Assembly (NCBI GenBank): GCA_021205755.1
Contig: JAJPWX010000053.1
Span: 19,939 to 52,400, forward strand
Direction: 5' to 3'
DNA: 32,462 nt
From: Lachnospiraceae bacterium
Lineage (GTDB): Bacteria > Bacillota > Clostridia > Lachnospirales > Lachnospiraceae
Shown: piece after piece, positions 25,400-32,462 of the stretch
Numbering within the stretch: the stretch's first letter is position 1
How the letters are laid out: each line of letters opens with the position of its first letter
Translations under genes and position numbers: made by a program
The notes under the pieces: generated by a model
Told to the model about the DNA's origin: nothing
Databases searched by the model: none
Seen by the model: the letters and a program-made list of their open reading frames with translations, nothing else

Positions 25400-25562
25400 T
25401 TTTTTCAGGAAAAAATCCTCTATAATTCCCTGACACGTATGAATTTTACATCACAACGCTCTGTCTGTCAAGATATGCAAAAGTATTTACTCGATTTTTA
25501 CCTGTCTTGCGCAATATCATCCATTGCATATATGCATAAAAAGTGAGGGAACTATTTCCATA

Positions 25563-25601
25563 AGTGGTCAGAGAAGTGGTCAGAATCTGACCACTTTTTT
25601 T
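25563..25601 (+). terminator. Terminator built from GTGGTCAG repeats
   Basis: AGTGGTCAGA (at 25563 and again at 25575) can pair with TCTGACCACT (25586-25595), followed by seven T (25595-25601). This is strong rho-independent geometry although no gene is seen upstream of it. Confidence 0.65.
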
Positions 25602-25633
25602 CCGCTGATTCCTGCCCCCAAGGCCACTTAAAG

Positions 25634-25663
25634 CTGACCACGAAAACGTGCATTCGTGGTCAG
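25634..25663. repeat. Second GTGGTCAG-type stem-loop
   Basis: CTGACCACG (25634-25642) and CGTGGTCAG (25655-25663) are perfect arms around a 12-nt loop. It reuses the same octamer as the adjacent terminator. Confidence 0.7.
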
Positions 25664-25724
25664 AATCGTGGTCAAAAATAAGTGTCGGAAACACAAAGCC
25701 GCGAAAAATGGGGATTCTTCGCCC

Positions 25725-25753
25725 CATATCCCTTAATGTCGTACTAAGGGATA
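25725..25753. repeat. Right arm of a long inverted repeat
   Basis: Reverse complement of 25371-25399. It lies about 145 bp upstream of the helicase start and contains the inner palindrome TATCCCTTA / TAAGGGATA. Confidence 0.85.
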
Positions 25754-25897
25754 ACCTGTTACAAATTTTGGTTTTTCAGCAACAAGTCGCGCCGTCGCTG
25801 TTGCCGATACCGGATGTCATAACGCAGCTTCGAACTGCGCCGAATGGGGCAGGATGGCGAAGCTATACGCTATGGATACATTCGAACGGGGGTGAGG

Positions 25898-28594
25898 ATG
25901 TTGAAAGTTGTACTGTTTGACCATAATCAATCTGCATATGACGCTGCTGTGGACATGATGAAACAGACTGGGAAAGCAGCGATCATCCACCCGACAGGGA
26001 CTGGAAAGTCTTTCATCGGGTTCCGGCTCTGCGCGGATCATCCAGATGAGCGTATCCTCTGGCTCTCTCCGTCGGAATATATTTTTAAAACGCAGCTGGA
26101 AAATCTGAAAGCGGCGACGGGTGGAGAACTCCCCCAAAACATCGTTTTCTGTACTTATGCAAAGCTCATGTGGATGAGCGACACAGAGATGGCGGAAATC
26201 TGTATGGACGATTCCATGCAGGCGTCTTCCAATGCGAATCAGACTGTCATGCAGTCTGAAAAGGAAGAAGTCACACCACATGGAAACGGCGCGCCCGCGT
26301 ATATCATCTTAGATGAATTCCATCGCTGCGGTGCGCAGCAGTGGGGGCAGGGCGTGCAGAAGCTGCTTTCCATATTTCCGGACACGCCGATTCTTGGCCT
26401 GTCCGCGACGAACATCCGCTATCTGGACAACCAGAGGGATATGGCGGATGAACTTTTTGATGGAAATATCGCATCGGAGATGACCCTTGGCGAAGCAATC
26501 GTCCGGGGCATTTTGAATCCTCCAAAGTATGTGCTTTCCGTTTATTCCTGCCAGCAAAGCTTGAGCAAATACGAACGGCGTGTCAAAACGACGAAGAGCA
26601 GGATTGTCCGCGATACCTGCGAACAGGTTTTGGAGGATCTGAAGCGGGCGCTGGAGATGTCCGAAGGTCTGGATGAAATATTTGACAAACACATGGCGGA
26701 CCGAACCGGGAAGTACATTGTGTTCTGTTCCAATAAAGAACATATGGACGAGATGATGGGGCATCTGGAATGGTTTGCAAAGGTAGATAAGCACCCGCAC
26801 GTCTACTCTCTCTATACCCTTGACCCGGGTTCGGATCAGGCGTTTGACGATTTCCGCGCGGACAATGACTCTTCCCACCTGCGGCTCCTTTACTGCATTG
26901 ATGCTTTAAATGAGGGCATTCATGTGGAAGGGATCAGCGGAGTCATTCTACTGCGTCCGACGGTTTCTCCGATTGTCTACAAGCAGCAGATAGGCCGGGC
27001 GCTTTCCGCCAGCAAAAGCAATGACGCAGTCGTGTTCGATATCGTACAAAATTTAAACTGTCTGGAAAGCTGGTCTTTGATTGAAGACGAAATGCAGCTG
27101 GTCACTTCCTACTATCGGTCGCTTGGGGAGAACAGTAACATTGTGAACGAGCATTTCCGCATTATTGATGAGGTGAAGGACTGCCGGAAGCTGTTCAATC
27201 AGCTGGATGATACGCTTTCCGCTTCCTGGGATCTGATGTTTGACCTGGCAAAGGCTTATTACGAGGAACACGGCAGCCTGGAAATGAAAGCAACCTATGT
27301 GACAGAGGAAGGGTATCCTCTCGGCCAGTGGGTTTTCACACAGAGGGGAATCCGCAAAGGCACTGGCCACGGCTGCCTGACCGAAGAGCGGATTCGGAAG
27401 CTGGATTCAATCGGTATGGTGTGGGAATCCTTCCAGGATCAGCTCTGGGAGAAAAACTACGCAGCCGCAAAGACCTATTATGAGACACATGGCAATCTGG
27501 ATGTCAAATGGGATTATGTGACGGAAGAAGGGATTCCGCTCGGCGAATGGCTTTGCAGCATCCGCACGTTTGAAAAGGCCGGTGCGAGGCAGAAGTATCT
27601 GACAAGGGAACGCGTCAGACTGCTGAATGACATCGGGATGATTTGGGGCAAAATAGATTATTTCTGGGAGCGGAATTACGAAGCCGCTGCGACCTACTAC
27701 AGGGAGCATGGAGACCTGGATGTGGTGGCTAGCTACGTAAACGCAGACGGGGTAAAGCTTGGCAGCTGGATTCACCGGATGCGGAAAGAGCGGAGAAAAT
27801 ATGACGAAAACTCTGCCGAGGGAACCACGCTGACAGAGGAACAGATTCACCGTCTCGATGCCATTGGAATGGTATGGACAAAAGTAAACGATACCAAATG
27901 GGACAAAGGCTATCAGGTAGCAAAGGCATATGCGGATACCCATGGAGACCTTCTCGTCTCGGCGAGATATGTGACAGACGATGGATTCCGGCTGGGCAGC
28001 TGGCTTCGGAACCAGAGAAAGGCCTGCCAGGAGCATAAATTATCGGCTGCACGGAAAGAAAAACTGGATGCGATCGGCATGGAGTGGCAGACCGATACCT
28101 GGGAGAGCAGGCTGGAGCTGGTAAAAAAATGGTACCGGGAAAATGGAAGCCTGGCAATTACCCAGGATACGGTGGTAGAGGGCGTCTGGATCGGAAAATG
28201 GCTCGCTTTCCAGAAGAAAGCGCTGGAAGAAGGAAAACTCAGCCAGAGACAGGCGGAGCTTTTAGCGGAACTGCCGGCCGATGGCATGGTAAAAGCATCC
28301 GCTCACTGGAAAGAAATGTACCAGGACGCCAAAGAATATTCCGAAAACCATGGGAACCTGGCGAGCGTCCCCAGAGATTATCTCGGAAAAAGAGGAACCA
28401 ACCTCTACACCTGGGTTCTCAATCAGCGCAAGACCCGACGCGCGGGAAAAATGAAAGAAGAAAAGATTCAGCTTCTCGACGAGATCGGCTTCGTCTGGGA
28501 ACCGCTGATGGGGCGCAAAGCGGAGGCGGCAGATTTACCGGCGGCTCAAACCCGCAGCAGAGAAGAGACAGACGACATGGCGATTGCCATGTAA
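25898..28594 (+). CDS. SF2 DEAD/DEAH-type helicase with six helicase-associated (HA) repeats
   Basis: 898 residues from ATG 25898; GGGGGTG just upstream serves this ATG or the in-frame TTG at 25901. Helicase motifs: Walker A HPTGTGKS (~31-38), motif II DEFHRCGA (~139-146), GLSATNIRYLD, and motif VI QQIGRAL (~365-371). From ~440 to the end there are six Helicase_assoc (HA) repeats, each starting with W-x5-A-x3-Y-x3-HG-[SND]-L and ending L-x-x-[IL]-GM-x-W. HA repeats are thought to bind nucleic acid and occur in large type-I-restriction-like or regulatory helicases. No nuclease or methylase domain is present. It ends 12 bp before the glycan dehydratase gene, so the two are probably co-transcribed. 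The role is not established. Confidence 0.88.
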   Translation: MLKVVLFDHNQSAYDAAVDMMKQTGKAAIIHPTGTGKSFIGFRLCADHPDERILWLSPSEYIFKTQLENLKAATGGELPQNIVFCTYAKLMWMSDTEMAEICMDDSMQASSNANQTVMQSEKEEVTPHGNGAPAYIILDEFHRCGAQQWGQGVQKLLSIFPDTPILGLSATNIRYLDNQRDMADELFDGNIASEMTLGEAIVRGILNPPKYVLSVYSCQQSLSKYERRVKTTKSRIVRDTCEQVLEDLKRALEMSEGLDEIFDKHMADRTGKYIVFCSNKEHMDEMMGHLEWFAKVDKHPHVYSLYTLDPGSDQAFDDFRADNDSSHLRLLYCIDALNEGIHVEGISGVILLRPTVSPIVYKQQIGRALSASKSNDAVVFDIVQNLNCLESWSLIEDEMQLVTSYYRSLGENSNIVNEHFRIIDEVKDCRKLFNQLDDTLSASWDLMFDLAKAYYEEHGSLEMKATYVTEEGYPLGQWVFTQRGIRKGTGHGCLTEERIRKLDSIGMVWESFQDQLWEKNYAAAKTYYETHGNLDVKWDYVTEEGIPLGEWLCSIRTFEKAGARQKYLTRERVRLLNDIGMIWGKIDYFWERNYEAAATYYREHGDLDVVASYVNADGVKLGSWIHRMRKERRKYDENSAEGTTLTEEQIHRLDAIGMVWTKVNDTKWDKGYQVAKAYADTHGDLLVSARYVTDDGFRLGSWLRNQRKACQEHKLSAARKEKLDAIGMEWQTDTWESRLELVKKWYRENGSLAITQDTVVEGVWIGKWLAFQKKALEEGKLSQRQAELLAELPADGMVKASAHWKEMYQDAKEYSENHGNLASVPRDYLGKRGTNLYTWVLNQRKTRRAGKMKEEKIQLLDEIGFVWEPLMGRKAEAADLPAAQTRSREETDDMAIAM

Positions 28595-28606
28595 ACAAAT
28601 GAAAGG

Positions 28607-30748
<2,142 letters not shown>

Positions 30749-30843
30749 AAAAATGATATTAAAATAATTATGAAACTGGAAGATAGTTTTGAAGTATAGA
30801 TAGAGAATAGTCGACAATAGACATTTAGTGGGAGGAACAGGAA

Positions 30844-32106
30844 TTGAACACAAGAGAGTTCAAACCATTTGAACATAAATTATGGCTTAGTTCTCCGACG
30901 ATGCACGGAGAAGAACTCGCCTATATGAAAGAAGCCTACGATACCAATTGGATGTCTACCGTGGGTGCGAACATCAATGAAGTAGAACGTCTGACCTCAG
31001 AAACTGTCGGTTGCAAGTATGCAGTCGCTTTATCCTGCGGTACGGCTGCGCTTCATCTTGCCATGAAAGTGGCGGGCGTAAAGCCGGGAATGCACGTATT
31101 GTGTTCCTCTCAAACATTCAGTGCAAGTATTAACCCTGTAGTCTACGAGGGTAGCATCCCTGTTTTTGTAGATTCAGAGTATGACACTTGGAATATGGAT
31201 CCTGTAGCGTTAGAAAAAGCTTTTGAACTTTATCCGGATGCGAAGGTAGTTGTTGTTGCTCACCTGTATGGCACACCAGGAAAGATTGATGAAATTAAAT
31301 CTATCTGTGACCGTCACGAAGCGGCTCTTGTCGAGGATGCTGCGGAGTCGCTTGGTGCTACATATAAAGGCAAGATGACTGGTTCTTTTGGAACGGTGGG
31401 AGTATGCTCGTTCAACGGCAATAAAATCATCACTGGATCTTCGGGCGGATGTCTATTGACTGATGATTTAGAAGTTGCAAACAAGGTGCGCAAATGGTCA
31501 ACACAAAGTCGCGAGAATGCTCCGTGGTATCAGCATGAGGAGATCGGCTATAACTACCGTATGAGTAATGTGATTGCAGGTGTTGTCCGTGGACAGTTCC
31601 CGCATCTGGAAGAGCATATCGCCCAGAAGAGCGCAATTTACGAGCGATATAAAGAAGGTTTCAAAGGTCTGCCTGTGAAGATGAATCCGTATGACGAGAT
31701 TAATTCTGTACCAAACTTCTGGCTGAGTTGTTTGATTATTGATGAGGATGCGATGTGCAAACAGGTACGTGGAGAACAGGAGGCTCTTTATATTGGAGAG
31801 TATGGTAAGTCCTGCCCGACTGAGATTTTGGAGACACTGGCAAAGTACAATGCTGAAGGTCGGCCAATTTGGAAGCCTATGCATATGCAGCCGATTTTTA
31901 GAAACAACGCTTTCGTTACACGTGAAGGAGAAGGGCGTGGAAGAACGAACGCGTACATTGCTGGCGGAAAGCTGGGGAGAGATAGACGGCCTATTGATGT
32001 GGGGGCTGACATCTTTAACCGTGGACTGTGTCTCCCGTCGGATAACAAGATGACTGTGGAAGAACAGGAGCGAGTGATTGAAATTGTTAAGAGTTGTTTT
32101 GAGTAA
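30844..32106 (+). CDS. DegT/DnrJ/EryC1/StrS-family PLP sugar aminotransferase (PglE-like)
   Basis: 420 residues from TTG 30844, set by GGAGG at 30831-30835. It would transfer an amino group from glutamate to the 4-keto sugar made by the upstream dehydratase. Family motifs: the N-terminal LSSPTMHGEELAY, CGTAALHLAM for phosphate binding, VEDAAESLGATYKGK with the PLP-contacting Asp, and the Schiff-base Lys in SFNGNKIITGSSGG (Lys ~194). The C-terminus (KPMHMQPIF, RGLCLPSDNKM) is typical. Length is slightly longer than the usual ~380. Its codon use is more A/T-rich than the dehydratase, so it may come from a different cassette. Confidence 0.93.
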   Translation: MNTREFKPFEHKLWLSSPTMHGEELAYMKEAYDTNWMSTVGANINEVERLTSETVGCKYAVALSCGTAALHLAMKVAGVKPGMHVLCSSQTFSASINPVVYEGSIPVFVDSEYDTWNMDPVALEKAFELYPDAKVVVVAHLYGTPGKIDEIKSICDRHEAALVEDAAESLGATYKGKMTGSFGTVGVCSFNGNKIITGSSGGCLLTDDLEVANKVRKWSTQSRENAPWYQHEEIGYNYRMSNVIAGVVRGQFPHLEEHIAQKSAIYERYKEGFKGLPVKMNPYDEINSVPNFWLSCLIIDEDAMCKQVRGEQEALYIGEYGKSCPTEILETLAKYNAEGRPIWKPMHMQPIFRNNAFVTREGEGRGRTNAYIAGGKLGRDRRPIDVGADIFNRGLCLPSDNKMTVEEQERVIEIVKSCFE

Positions 32107-32118
32107 GAGGATGTGGAT

Positions 32119-32462
32119 ATGAGGAAGCAGGGGATTTATGCCCGATACATAAAACGGCTACTGGATATCATTTGTTCTCTGGCTGCTTTAATTTTATTCT
32201 GCTGGTTGTATGCAATTATAGCAATATTGGTTTATGTGAAACTGGGTAGCCCTGTGTTGTTCACACAGGAACGCCCAGGTAAGGATGAGAAGATATTTAA
32301 AATCTATAAATTTCGGACAATGACGGACGCACGTGATGAGAATGGCGAGTTATTGCTCGATGCAGAGCGTCTTACAAAGTTTGGAAAAGCGCTTAGAGCC
32401 ACAAGCATGGATGAACTCCCGGAAGTTTTTAATATATTAAAGGGTGATATGTCAATTATAGG
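32119..32462 (+). CDS. Bacterial sugar transferase (PglC-type polyprenyl-phosphate phosphoglycosyl transferase), 3'-truncated by window edge
   Basis: ATG 32119, 12 bp after the aminotransferase stop, with AGAGG nearby; 114 codons are visible. An amphipathic start (YIKRLLDIICS) leads into one re-entrant or membrane helix (~14-37), then GSPVLFTQERPGKDEKIF, the conserved IYKFRTM and the active-site region LRATSMDELPEVFNILKGDMSIIG. This is the monotopic phosphoglycosyl transferase family that moves a phospho-sugar from UDP-sugar to undecaprenyl phosphate. With the two upstream genes it forms the PglF-PglE-PglC set. The usual N-acetyltransferase (PglD) is expected just beyond the edge. Confidence 0.93.
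   Translation, partial: MRKQGIYARYIKRLLDIICSLAALILFCWLYAIIAILVYVKLGSPVLFTQERPGKDEKIFKIYKFRTMTDARDENGELLLDAERLTKFGKALRATSMDELPEVFNILKGDMSII

Noticed and set aside
25220-25546. 108-codon ORF and the overlapping 93-codon minus-strand ORF (25446-25727)
   Set aside because: Both run through the inverted-repeat and GTGGTCAG structures and have no ribosome binding site or recognisable domain, so the stretch is better read as non-coding.
25263-25675. GTGGTCAG copies as CRISPR or iteron origin
   Set aside because: Copies are too short, irregularly spaced and in both orientations. No Cas or replication initiator gene is nearby.

Overview
The window looks like a chromosome segment of an anaerobic spore-forming Clostridium-type Firmicute, most likely Lachnospiraceae. 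The evidence is a T-box leader in front of metG, strong AGGAGG-type ribosome binding sites, a spore maturation protein (SpmB), sortase-anchored Cna-B/SpaA surface proteins, and a Sua5 / LMW-phosphatase / RpiB / uracil phosphoribosyltransferase gene order that resembles the Bacillus ywlC-ywlE-ywlF-upp neighbourhood. This placement is inference from gene content, not from a marker RNA gene: I see no rRNA or tRNA.

Layout, left to right. (1) 1-1434: 3' part of a large cell-wall anchored Cna-B protein, open at the left edge. (2) 1435-7160: an accessory stretch with more A/T-rich codon use. It carries a NACHT-type STAND NTPase with a C-terminal beta-propeller (candidate phage-defence sensor), a decayed redox-protein fragment, a small ORF and a large serine recombinase. 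It ends inside a cell-wall amidase gene: only the amidase 3' part remains, starting at the HGG of its first zinc motif, which suggests integration or rearrangement there. (3) 7161-11845: housekeeping genes: amidase remnant, an S1-domain RNA-binding protein (minus strand), then sua5/tsaC, an LMW-phosphatase homologue that has lost its catalytic Cys and Arg, rpiB and upp. (4) 11885-15790: a 1301-residue surface protein with 36-bp coding repeats, a choice-of-anchor-A-like domain and several Cna-B/SpaA modules, paralogous to the protein at the left edge. (5) 15930-20440: spmB, a DUF1622 membrane protein, a DegV fatty-acid-binding protein, a DUF885 metallopeptidase-like protein and a truncated Rpn-type nuclease remnant. 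(6) 20800-23350: T-box riboswitch and metG. (7) 23452-25077: a membrane diguanylate cyclase on the minus strand. (8) 25132-25897: a structured non-coding stretch with a long near-perfect inverted repeat about 330 bp apart, internally palindromic, and clustered GTGGTCAG motifs. (9) 25898-32462: an SF2 helicase with six helicase-associated repeats, followed 12 bp later by a glycan locus: nucleotide-sugar 4,6-dehydratase, DegT/PglE-type aminotransferase and a PglC-type phosphosugar transferase cut by the right edge. The last three together would make a UDP-4-amino-4,6-dideoxy sugar and load it, after any N-acylation by a gene not seen here, onto undecaprenyl phosphate.

The points most worth attention are the NACHT protein next to the recombinase and the broken amidase, the nested inverted-repeat element ahead of the helicase and glycan genes, the catalytically dead phosphatase in a conserved operon, and a recurring pattern of acidic or Ala/Lys/Glu low-complexity inserts in linkers of unrelated proteins (S1, MetG, DUF885, diguanylate cyclase, dehydratase, surface proteins).
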